64,000 nucleotides of DNA from Branchipolynoe longqiensis (Eukaryota; Annelida; Polychaeta; Phyllodocida; Polynoidae), in contig CM059198.1 of NCBI GenBank assembly GCA_030323885.1, positions 79,429,911 through 79,493,910 on the forward strand. The letters run 5' to 3'. Numbering within the stretch: the stretch's first letter is position 1; each line of letters starts with the position of its first letter. Under the pieces are notes generated by a model, which made no database searches, had not been told where the DNA came from, and saw only the letters and a list, made by a program, of their open reading frames with translations. Positions 21,090 through 29,262 of this stretch are shown piece after piece. The position numbers were made by a program, and so were the translations under genes.

Positions 21090-21162
21090 ATTCCTGATAC
21101 TATGCATTCCTGATACTATGCATTCCTGATCCTTCGGGCCACCTGTACGTGATCGTGCTGTG

Positions 21163-22182
21163 ATGTCAGAGAGTCTCTGTGTCCCGTGTGGGAAAATTCA
21201 TCCCGGACAGAGGTGCATCCCAGACGTAAAGCGTGAGGACGCTGCTGGTGAGCAAATCCGAGTCACTCGAAAATTCTCAGCAATCAACATGGCGACAGGG
21301 GGCTCGGGATCTGAGGACCGGGCAGTGGAAGTTATCACAAAGGATGTGCAGGAACTCGACATCGACAAGGACGAGAAGCTGATGAGGGAGGAGATCAGAG
21401 AGTTAGAGCGAGAGAAGCGAATGTCTGACCTAACGAAGCGCCGGGACGCGCTCAGACGCGAGCGGGATGGACGGGAGGCAACTAGTCCGCACTCCCCGGC
21501 GGTGGCGGGACCGGCCGCCGCCAACACCGCGGCGCCGGCACCCGTGCCACCAGCCACGGAAAATGGACACTCAGCGTACGGGGAGGTGTCACGGAGGAGC
21601 CGGCACCGGAGGCGGCGCTCACGGTCATACAGCACATCTGGATCCAGGAGCCGCACCAGGAGCACGTCGAGGAGGAGAAAAAGTAAGTGGTCGCTGAAAA
21701 ATTTCACTGAAGAAAAGAAGGATGTCAAAAAATTATCGGTATCCGAATTATATGAGGCCTCGGGCCGGTGGTTCGCCAGCCTGGAGGGTGTAACAGTGAT
21801 AGATGCCAAGGCATTGTTCGGACACCTTTCCTTCATTGCCTCAAAAGCTAAGCATGAGATGTTTAAAGACACTGCACACGTCCGATATGACACGGCGGTC
21901 CGGAAGCTGGCTGAGAGTGATGGATTCGCCGCCTTCACGGGTGGAAACACGGCGGCCAGTTTGCTCCACTATGGCCATGAGTCAATGAAGCCCAGGGCTA
22001 AGAGCTTGGTAGGAACGACAACAAAAACAGGACGTGTGTTTGAGCGTGAGGGCAAAAGGGCATGTTTCAGATGGAACAGAGAAGGGGGATGCAATGCCGG
22101 TGAGGAGAAATGCGGTTTTGGCCACTGGTGTAGCCGGTGTGGGAGCAGGAGCCATGCGAGGATTAAGTGTACCAAGGACTGA
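21163..22182 (+). CDS. Gag-like protein of YR element 1
   Basis: ATG 21163 opens a 339-codon frame. The N-terminus has a Cys/His cluster (C6, C9, H13, C18). Next come a long charged helix (RELEREKRMSDL...), a proline/alanine linker and an RS-rich stretch. The C-terminal half carries C-x8-C-x6-C-x3-H followed by C-x2-C-x4-H-x4-C (about residues 301-337). This is a CCCH plus CCHC pair suited to binding the element RNA. The stop (22180-22182) is UGA followed by C. The next frame, in the same phase, stays open into pol, so a Gag-Pol readthrough product is possible. Confidence 0.85.
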   Translation: MSESLCVPCGKIHPGQRCIPDVKREDAAGEQIRVTRKFSAINMATGGSGSEDRAVEVITKDVQELDIDKDEKLMREEIRELEREKRMSDLTKRRDALRRERDGREATSPHSPAVAGPAAANTAAPAPVPPATENGHSAYGEVSRRSRHRRRRSRSYSTSGSRSRTRSTSRRRKSKWSLKNFTEEKKDVKKLSVSELYEASGRWFASLEGVTVIDAKALFGHLSFIASKAKHEMFKDTAHVRYDTAVRKLAESDGFAAFTGGNTAASLLHYGHESMKPRAKSLVGTTTKTGRVFEREGKRACFRWNREGGCNAGEEKCGFGHWCSRCGSRSHARIKCTKD

Positions 22183-24705
22183 CGGGACTCTGGGCCGGGC
22201 CACGCCGGCCGGCCCGCGCACCCTACGGCCCGGGTGGGGTGCGCGGGCGAGGCGAGGAGCAGGGACGCTACCCCTGACCTGCATCCTGTTTTGGCGCGAA
22301 CGCGCACTATGGGGACGCGTGGGCCAGAGGCCGGCGCGGACCGGGGAGGGGGAGGCATCGCCGGTGGCGATGGTACCCGGCCGGTGGCCAACGGCGATGG
22401 CAAAAATGTAAACATAAGCTCGGATGTGTACCCGGATGCCCGCGAGGGGTCGAAGACCGGCACGGATTTACACACCACCATCCATGAGGGCGGACTGAGG
22501 ACCGACACGGCACTCGGCCAGACCGGGCGACCAACCACCATAGGAGGTGTGAATATAGTTGTAAACACTGCCAGGGGCTGTGATGACCGGCCGGTGGCTG
22601 ACAGCGCGGACCCGGGTGTAAGCACCATCCTGGATGTAAACAAAGGCACCGGGGACCGGGGACATGGGAGCGGCACAGCCCGCCCGGAGAGGGCGTGGTC
22701 GGTGGCTGGCCCTAAGCATGTACCGGTTGGAAACAGACTACGTGCCCGGGACGAGGCGGTGGGACCCGGATCAGGCTGTGCCCCGGGTTTAGACTGCGGC
22801 GATACTGGGTGCCGAGCTGGTGCGGACGCGCCCCCGACAGGGGGCGGGGCCACCCGCCCCTGGATACAGCGACCGGACGGCCTGAGGCCGGACTGGCTAC
22901 GAGTAGAGAACGGGGACCGCGGCGACAGACGGGTTTTTTCAGTCCGAGTGAGCGAGCCCGGCGAAAACCACACTGTGGAGTTTGGCGTCTGGGACAGCTG
23001 CACCGGTGGAGTATGTGGATGCATACACCGGATTGAGGGGGTGGTCTCCCAGATGAGACCCTGCAGGGTGTTCGCGGAACTGTTCCTACGAGGAGACACC
23101 GACCCTGATGCGGAGTACATATTGAAGGGGGTGTGTTTTGGTTTCATGGTCATAAACCATGATTGCACAGCTGCCTATGACTGCCCGCATGGCAGCGGGG
23201 GGGACAAGGCTGACAGAGTCGCCATGTCAACAAAACTTGAGGCGGAGATTGACAGTGGTGCGCTGACAGTGGTCGGAGAGCGACCCACCTGTGTACACAG
23301 ACTTTTCTGTATCCCCAAGGATGGGGGAGGAGTCAGGGGTATTGTGGACTGCAGTCGCCCCGAAGGGGAGTCGGTGAACAATTATACGGATGGGGTTGCC
23401 GTAAAGTTCTCCTACAACAGCGTGGATGACGTGGCAGCCCTCATGCAGAGGGGTGATAACCTCGCGACTATTGACATCCGGGACGCATACCGAGCAGTCA
23501 GCATCCACCCACGGGATCGGGAGAGGCAGGGTATATTCTGGGATTTTGGTGACAATCCTGTGTACCTCCGTGACAACAGACTCTGCATGGGACTGGCCTC
23601 CAGCCCGTACGTATTTAGCAAGCTCTCTGACTTCATAGTGCGCTGCGCAGTCCGTGAGGGGGCCGGGGAGGTGGTTAACTACCTGGATGACTTCTGTGTG
23701 GTGACGCGGGACTTTGACGCCGGGTGCGCGGCCCAAGCCAAACTAATTTCCATCCTTAGGAGACTGGGTTTCCACATTAGCTTCCGCAAAGTCACGTCCC
23801 CGGCCACCCGGACCAGGTTCCTGGGGATCGATATTGATACGGTGGAGCTGGAGATGTCACTGCCCGAGGACAAGCTGGTTAAGATGACGGCAGCCCTCGG
23901 GGAGTTGGAAGGAAAACGGAAGACCACGAGGGGCCGATTGGAGAGCCTGGCGGGCCTGCTGGCCCACTGTGCCAAGGTGGTTCGGGGGGGACGGACCTTC
24001 TGTAGACGAATCTACGACACGGTCGGTGGGGTGGCAAAGCCACACTTCATGGTCCGCCTCTCGAACGGTTTCCACGAGGACAGGAAGTGGTGGCTGGCTT
24101 TCGCGAGGAGATTCAATGGGAAGGCCAAGATTATTGGGCGCCACACCCCATACGTGTCCACCTACAGTGATGCCTCGAGTGAGGGGTTTGGCACCATCCA
24201 CGACCGAGACTGGAGGGTGGGGGCTTTCGACAGCGGGGCCGATGAGGCGATCAGGCGCCAGGTGGGCCACCATCATGCCCCCCCGGATGCTGCATGCCAG
24301 GGAGCCCACATCAATGTGCTTGAAATGTGGGCGGCGTTCTGCGCCGCCCAGACCTGGGGCCACCGATGGAGGGACAGCACGGTTGTGATGGTAACGGACA
24401 ATGAGACAGTCCGGGCGGCCCTGACCACCGGCAGATCGAGGTCAAAGGGGGTGATGTACTTCATCCGGAGGCTCTTCTGGATAGCCACAGAGCACAACTT
24501 CGACATCCAATCAGTGCATGTAAGGAGCGCCGACAACACCATCTGCGATGCCCTGAGCCGTTGGAGCGCCAAGGAGAGCAGGGCCCGGGTCGGGGCGGCA
24601 GATGCCGCTCAACTACTCTGCTGCAACCATATCTTTACGGACCATTCGTCTTCCTCTACTTCCAGTTGCGGAGCTGCAGAAGGAGAAACTGGCGATGCAA
24701 CGTAA
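22183..24705 (+). CDS. Reverse transcriptase-RNase H of YR element 1
   Basis: In phase with gag beyond the UGA; the first ATG of its own is 22309. A low-complexity acidic/glycine region precedes a small Cys cluster (CTGGVCGCIH, about 22999). RT follows: FCIPKDGGGVRGIVDCSRP, TIDIRDAYRAV, LCMGLASSPYVFSKL, catalytic YLDD (23680-23691) and GFHISFRK. RNase H has YSDASS (about 24163), the E in NVLEMWA, VTDN and the final D in CDALSR. All expected acidic residues are present with no internal stop. It copies genomic RNA to cDNA in the particle. Its 3' end overlaps the recombinase frame by 104 bp. Confidence 0.9.
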   Translation, partial: RDSGPGHAGRPAHPTARVGCAGEARSRDATPDLHPVLARTRTMGTRGPEAGADRGGGGIAGGDGTRPVANGDGKNVNISSDVYPDAREGSKTGTDLHTTIHEGGLRTDTALGQTGRPTTIGGVNIVVNTARGCDDRPVADSADPGVSTILDVNKGTGDRGHGSGTARPERAWSVAGPKHVPVGNRLRARDEAVGPGSGCAPGLDCGDTGCRAGADAPPTGGGATRPWIQRPDGLRPDWLRVENGDRGDRRVFSVRVSEPGENHTVEFGVWDSCTGGVCGCIHRIEGVVSQMRPCRVFAELFLRGDTDPDAEYILKGVCFGFMVINHDCTAAYDCPHGSGGDKADRVAMSTKLEAEIDSGALTVVGERPTCVHRLFCIPKDGGGVRGIVDCSRPEGESVNNYTDGVAVKFSYNSVDDVAALMQRGDNLATIDIRDAYRAVSIHPRDRERQGIFWDFGDNPVYLRDNRLCMGLASSPYVFSKLSDFIVRCAVREGAGEVVNYLDDFCVVTRDFDAGCAAQAKLISILRRLGFHISFRKVTSPATRTRFLGIDIDTVELEMSLPEDKLVKMTAALGELEGKRKTTRGRLESLAGLLAHCAKVVRGGRTFCRRIYDTVGGVAKPHFMVRLSNGFHEDRKWWLAFARRFNGKAKIIGRHTPYVSTYSDASSEGFGTIHDRDWRVGAFDSGADEAIRRQVGHHHAPPDAACQGAHINVLEMWAAFCAAQTWGHRWRDSTVVMVTDNETVRAALTTGRSRSKGVMYFIRRLFWIATEHNFDIQSVHVRSADNTICDALSRWSAKESRARVGAADAAQLLCCNHIFTDHSSSSTSSCGAAEGETGDAT

Positions 24706-25159
24706 GTACTACGCCCCGAACTCGATAACGACAAGAGGAGTCCAGGTGAGACGGTACCTGGACTTCATTGAAGAATTCGGGGGCCACTTCCCCACCACGC
24801 CGTGCGCTCCGGCCCAGACGGCGCTTTATGCTGTGTGGCTGGCGCGAACGCTGAAATACACATCAGTATGCAACTACCTCAGTGGCTTGAACTTCTTCTT
24901 GAGGTCGGAGGGCGCGGAGGCGATTGACTACAAGAACTTTGAGGTGGCCTCCACCTTGAAGGGTATCAAGCGAGAGCGGGGCTGCCATCCCAGGCAGGCA
25001 GCGCCCATACTACCAGACATGCTCAGGCGGATCTTCTCCGGCCTGACCTCCTCCGAGGGGCACACCGCTTGGAGGGCGGCGGTGCTGTGCAGCTTCAGGG
25101 CACTCCTGCGGAAGTGCCAGTGAGGAGCTCGACACCCCCCGCCCCCCCCCCCCCCCCCC

Positions 25160-25199
<40 letters not shown>

Positions 25200-25215
25200 C
25201 CCCCCCCCTTCCACC

Positions 25216-25247
<32 letters not shown>

Positions 25248-25804
25248 ACCCCCCCCCCCCCCCCCCCCCCCCCCCCACCCCCCCCCCCCCCCCCCCCCCC
25301 CCCCGCTCATCTCTCTGTAGGCGAGACTTTTCCTTTCTCCCCTGGGGGATGCTTGTGAAGGTGCGCCGCTCCAAGACCATCCAGTTCTCGGAACGGGTAC
25401 TGGAAATCCCCGTGGCCCGGTGCCCAGACCTGTCGCTATGTGCTGTCCACTGGGTCGAGAGGCATTTCGGGGAGGTCCCTGCCGGCCCCGAGGCCATGGC
25501 TTTCCGGATCCCGACACCCGCAGGCTCCTCGACGGATCTGCTGTACTCTGGTTACCAGGGTATGCTGAAGCATTTCTGTGGGGCTGCGGGCCTGGACCCG
25601 TCGGACTACTCCTCACATTCCCTACGACGGGGGGGATGTACCTTCTTGTCCCTGTGTGGTGCCACCCTCGAAGAACTCAGGGTGAGGGGGGACTGGGCGA
25701 GTGACACCATATTTGCTTACCTACAGACCCCTCTGAGTGTGCGCATCATTAACGATATCAGAGTCTCCAACGCACTCACCGAGGTGCCGGGGGCGGGATA
25801 TTAA
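24602..25804 (+). CDS. Tyrosine recombinase of YR element 1 (two exons)
   Basis: Exon 1 24602-25119, intron 25120-25320, exon 2 25321-25804; 333 aa if spliced. The ATG at 24602 overlaps pol in another frame; a second ATG at 24693 is an alternative start. Catalytic set: Arg in CSFRALLRKC (about 170), H-x-x-R in HSLRRGG (about 271-274), Trp in GDW (about 297) and Tyr in IFAYL (about 305). The donor GTGAGG and acceptor CTCTCTGTAG join in frame (CA|G). The joined sequence aligns through the splice with the intronless relative at 12600-12690. The enzyme would integrate a circular cDNA without making TSDs. Confidence 0.85.
25120..25320 (+). other. Poly-C-filled intron of the recombinase gene
   Basis: 201 bp, starting GTGAGGAGCTC and ending GCTCATCTCTCTGTAG. 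Positions 25134-25304 are almost pure C with scattered A, G or T. CTCAT is a usable branch-point match just before the acceptor. Tract length may be unreliable in the assembly. Confidence 0.7.
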
Positions 25805-25836
25805 GACTTCGGGTTGGGGGGACCTGTGGGTCTCTT

Positions 25837-26281
25837 GGCAATTAATATATTCCTGCCAGAGAATATATACTCTTCTCAACCACTCCGTCTTTTGTTATTT
25901 TGTATTACCAGGGGCCAAACTGTTTATGTGCTCTATAATCTATTATGGGAATATAAACAAGGACACGACCAACTACCTTCCCCTTTATATTAGTTACTAC
26001 ATCCTGTACTGTCATGTTGTTAGTTACTCCTACTGTACTAGAGTCCTGCCACTGATGCTGCCTAGTCTAGTTCCTACATCCTCCACTAGTCTGCCTCCTG
26101 TGTGTGGCTCCTGACCGCCCTGATACCAGCTGCGTCTGGTCACTACTGCTGCCAGACCCGCTCAGACGGTCGGATTTTTAATTTTTAGGTGGGCAATTAA
26201 TATATTCCTGCCAGAGAATATATACTCTTCTCAACCACTCCGTCTTTTGTTATTTTGTATTACCAGGGGCCAAACTGTTTA
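25837..26281 (+). repeat. Terminal repeats B1-A2-B2 of YR element 1
   Basis: B1 25837-25926 and B2 26192-26281 both run from GGCAATTAATATATTCCTGC to CCAAACTGTTTA. They enclose A2 25927-26177, the copy of A1. The B1-A2 junction is the presumed circle junction. Confidence 0.9.
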
Positions 26282-26288
26282 TATATAT

Positions 26289-26788
26289 NNNNNNNNNNNN
26301 NNNNNNNNNNNNNNNNNNNNNNNNNNNNNNNNNNNNNNNNNNNNNNNNNNNNNNNNNNNNNNNNNNNNNNNNNNNNNNNNNNNNNNNNNNNNNNNNNNNN
26401 NNNNNNNNNNNNNNNNNNNNNNNNNNNNNNNNNNNNNNNNNNNNNNNNNNNNNNNNNNNNNNNNNNNNNNNNNNNNNNNNNNNNNNNNNNNNNNNNNNNN
26501 NNNNNNNNNNNNNNNNNNNNNNNNNNNNNNNNNNNNNNNNNNNNNNNNNNNNNNNNNNNNNNNNNNNNNNNNNNNNNNNNNNNNNNNNNNNNNNNNNNNN
26601 NNNNNNNNNNNNNNNNNNNNNNNNNNNNNNNNNNNNNNNNNNNNNNNNNNNNNNNNNNNNNNNNNNNNNNNNNNNNNNNNNNNNNNNNNNNNNNNNNNNN
26701 NNNNNNNNNNNNNNNNNNNNNNNNNNNNNNNNNNNNNNNNNNNNNNNNNNNNNNNNNNNNNNNNNNNNNNNNNNNNNNNNNNNNNNNN
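26289..26788. other. Assembly gap, 500 N
   Basis: Exactly 500 N, probably a placeholder length. It starts seven bases after B2 of YR element 1, inside TA repeats. Confidence 1.
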
Positions 26789-27560
26789 GTTTTGTGTAGA
26801 ATTAATCCGGTTGATCATAGTACGAATAAGGGTGTTGGGGAGCTGAAACCCAGATTACCTTGAGTACATATCAACCGTATATCTATTTTAATCTGTTAAG
26901 ATATAATGTTGATACGTAAATAATATCTTTTTATTTACGGGTTGTTTTTATCACCCGCTGTTTACGCCGGGCTTGTTTACATTCACGTATCACCTTTATC
27001 GCTAGTGGAGCGATTATTTTCGTACTAAGATAGTACACGTTTAGTGTATGTAATGCAATACTCCGTTTATTTATTTATTTTATCACGCAAATTCCTGCTA
27101 GTTATATTTATATTTTGGAATGTTCGTCATAGTAAACACCGTACCATGACGTCACACGCAGATAGTCCCCTGTGACAGTTCCGAGGGATTTATACGCCAC
27201 CCTGAACTTTGCGCAAAACGGGTATGTCCCCATCACTATATACCAATGCGCCATGCGCAAATAGCGTGCTGGACTTTACAATAAAATTTCCTGAACTGAC
27301 AGAAATGGCTTCCAGTATTTATTTTCTCCCGTTCTCCTCAATCTGCTAAATGCTGTACACTCACTCCCTTTTGGAAATAAATACAATATAACAAACGTAA
27401 AGGTTACGACGTACCGCGGCACTGGTACCAGCTGACTATTGCAGAGACTGGGTGCACGGGCGCGTTGGCTTGGGCACAGTGTAACTGCTGCCACTGACAC
27501 GACGACACGGCCAACCTACACAGCGATCTCGTATCACCTCCAGCACCAAAAAGACAAAAA
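26789..27560. other. Upstream region of the SGNH-like gene
   Basis: No coding frame. CACGTTTAGTGTATGTAAT (about 27027) resembles the MITE 2 inner repeat at about 14380, so part may be an old MITE. TATA-like and CRE-like (TGACGTCA-type, about 27145) words occur; promoter use is unproven. Confidence 0.4.
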
Positions 27561-28597
27561 ATGCGCGTCGCAGTTATCTGCGATTCACGGGGGTCTGGAC
27601 TCCAACACCAGCTCGATCGGCTCGTGGAGGAGCAGCAGATCAGAGTCTTCACCCACCCTGGAAAGGGATATGGTGAAGCGATGCGGCTGTCACTGACAGG
27701 GATAAGGTACGTGTAGCTGGGCGAAACCCTTCTAAAAAAAATATCGCTGGTCAGAACGCAATGTTTACATTTACTTTTATTAAAGCTTGTCTACACACGC
27801 AATTTACTCAACTGCACAATCTGTAAGAAAAAAAATGTGATAGCGCGCAAATTTAAGGGTCGTATATCTTTTCAGGGAATTTCGACCGGATTACGTGGTC
27901 CTGGCCGCCGGGATTTGCGACGTTACGTCCCGGGACCGACGTACCCGGACGACAACGGCGCGGTCGCCGTCCTCCGTGGAGATACTTGGTGGACTGGGGG
28001 TGCGGAGGGAGGAATCACTCGCCCTCCTTCGCACCGTTTACACGGGGAGGGTCGCGATCGCCACCATCCCGGGCGTCGATCTCGTGGACGCTAACCATCC
28101 GGCCCGGCGGAGGTGGACGGCCACGCAGTATCAGGCCTACCATCGGGCGCATCCCCGCCCTCACGCGGATCAGGTGAGGCTGCAATTTGTCGTGATGGAA
28201 AGGGAACTCTTTTAAGTACGACTTTAACTAAGCTAATCATCTTAGATTGCCGTGTTGAATCCTGATGGGAAAGGAAACCCTGATACGCAATAGCTTATTT
28301 AGCACGAAAATGCTGATGGTATTATCGATGTATTCCCTGAAATTTAGTTATATGATTATATTTTACTCTCCGCAGGAGACCATTGACCGCGCGCTGAGGA
28401 TGTACAACGACATTCTCCGGCGGCTTAATGCCGAGGCCGGTCAGCCCACCCCCGATCTCGCCGCCACCATCACGTCTCGGGGGGTCACGCATTATGAAAG
28501 GCTGGTGGACGGCGTGCACGCGACGGGCGGCACCAAGAAGAGGTGGGCCCGGTGCATCGCCTCTTGCGTGCGGGCCGCCCACCAGGAAACCCTGTAA
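27561..28597 (+). CDS. SGNH-hydrolase-like protein, three exons
   Basis: Exons 27561-27706, 27876-28173 and 28376-28597 join in frame to 221 aa. Donors are AAG|GTACGT and CAG|GTGAGG; acceptors are TTTTCAG and CTCCGCAG. Block I is VICDSRG (D8-S9, the GDS-like nucleophile). A strand then reads VVLAAGICDVT (55-66), with C63-D64 where many members have ND. A Q/H-rich helix follows, then ID...YNDILRRLN. Block V is VDGVHAT (D193, H196) followed by a final basic helix. So Ser, Asp and His are present and the Asn position is altered. The exons are GC-rich with no lesions while the introns are AT-rich, suggesting selection on the protein. It may be a host hydrolase or a transposon passenger; its substrate is unknown. 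Confidence 0.7.
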
Positions 28598-29262
28598 TTT
28601 AATTTAATTTAATTTTTTTTTTAACTTTAAATAAATATATATATATATATTTTTTTAACTTTAAATAATTAATTTTTTTTTTTTTGTTAACTTTAAATAA
28701 ATTCTTGTAAAATTACCATTTATTGTCGTTGTTATGTTGTGTATGTACAGTACTTTTTAATGTTGGATGTACATATTCGGTAATTCTTTGATCCGGGTCT
28801 ATGTCATAGCTGAACCATCGATAGCTGGCCCAGCCCACGATCTAAGTAATTTTTATTTTAAATTCTAATAGATGTACGTATTTTACTGTTGGTGTTCTTA
28901 TGGTGTATGTGTACGCATTTTTATGTTGGGCTATACCATAGTTGTACCATCGATAGGTAGCCTAAACCCTTATCAATGTACGCATTTTACTGTTGGTGTT
29001 TCTTGGGGGCTGATGATATGTAATATCTAATTTTGCTTCCCCAGTCCCCAAGTAGTACGGAATTGTCTCCCAAGTAAGTTAATGAGCCTGATAGAAGGGG
29101 TCTTATAACTTAAAGGTGTATCGTAAGTAAAAGTCATGGGAGGGCGGCGATTTTCTTACCCTGGTATCATAATTATGGCATAGACTGGTATATAAAATAT
29201 AACATAAACCGATGCCATTTGTAATTTGATCGCCTCCCACCCCGACTTCTGACTAATAAATG
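28598..29262. other. 3' flank with imperfect repeats, no gene seen
   Basis: AACTTTAAATAA recurs three times at 28620-28700 with several AATAAA signals, suited to the 3' end of the SGNH-like gene. GTACGTATTTTACTGTTGGT (about 28874) and its variant at about 28980, and CCATCGATAG twice, show a tandem repeat of about 105 bp. Confidence 0.55.

Larger units (their letters stand above)
20839..26281 (+). mobile_element. YR retrotransposon 1 (Ngaro-like, nearly intact)
   Basis: 5443 bp: A1 (20839-21089), gag, in-frame UGA, RT-RNase H, tyrosine recombinase, B1 (25837-25926), A2 (25927-26177), B2 (26192-26281). A1/A2 are 251 bp each and nearly identical; B1/B2 are 90 bp each. This is the split-direct-repeat structure of Ngaro-type elements. 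The flanks are TA repeats on both sides. Confidence 0.9.

Noticed and set aside
21198..21950. 250-codon minus-strand frame opposite gag
   Set aside because: Ser/Arg-rich shadow of the RS-rich Gag; no independent motifs.
21969..23168. 399-codon minus-strand frame
   Set aside because: GC-rich shadow of the pol N-terminal region; Pro/Ser-rich with no domain.
25010..25616. Poly-glycine and poly-proline reading frames on both strands
   Set aside because: They are translations of the poly-C intron, not genes.
26247..26863. Reading frames spanning the N gap
   Set aside because: They consist of undefined residues.
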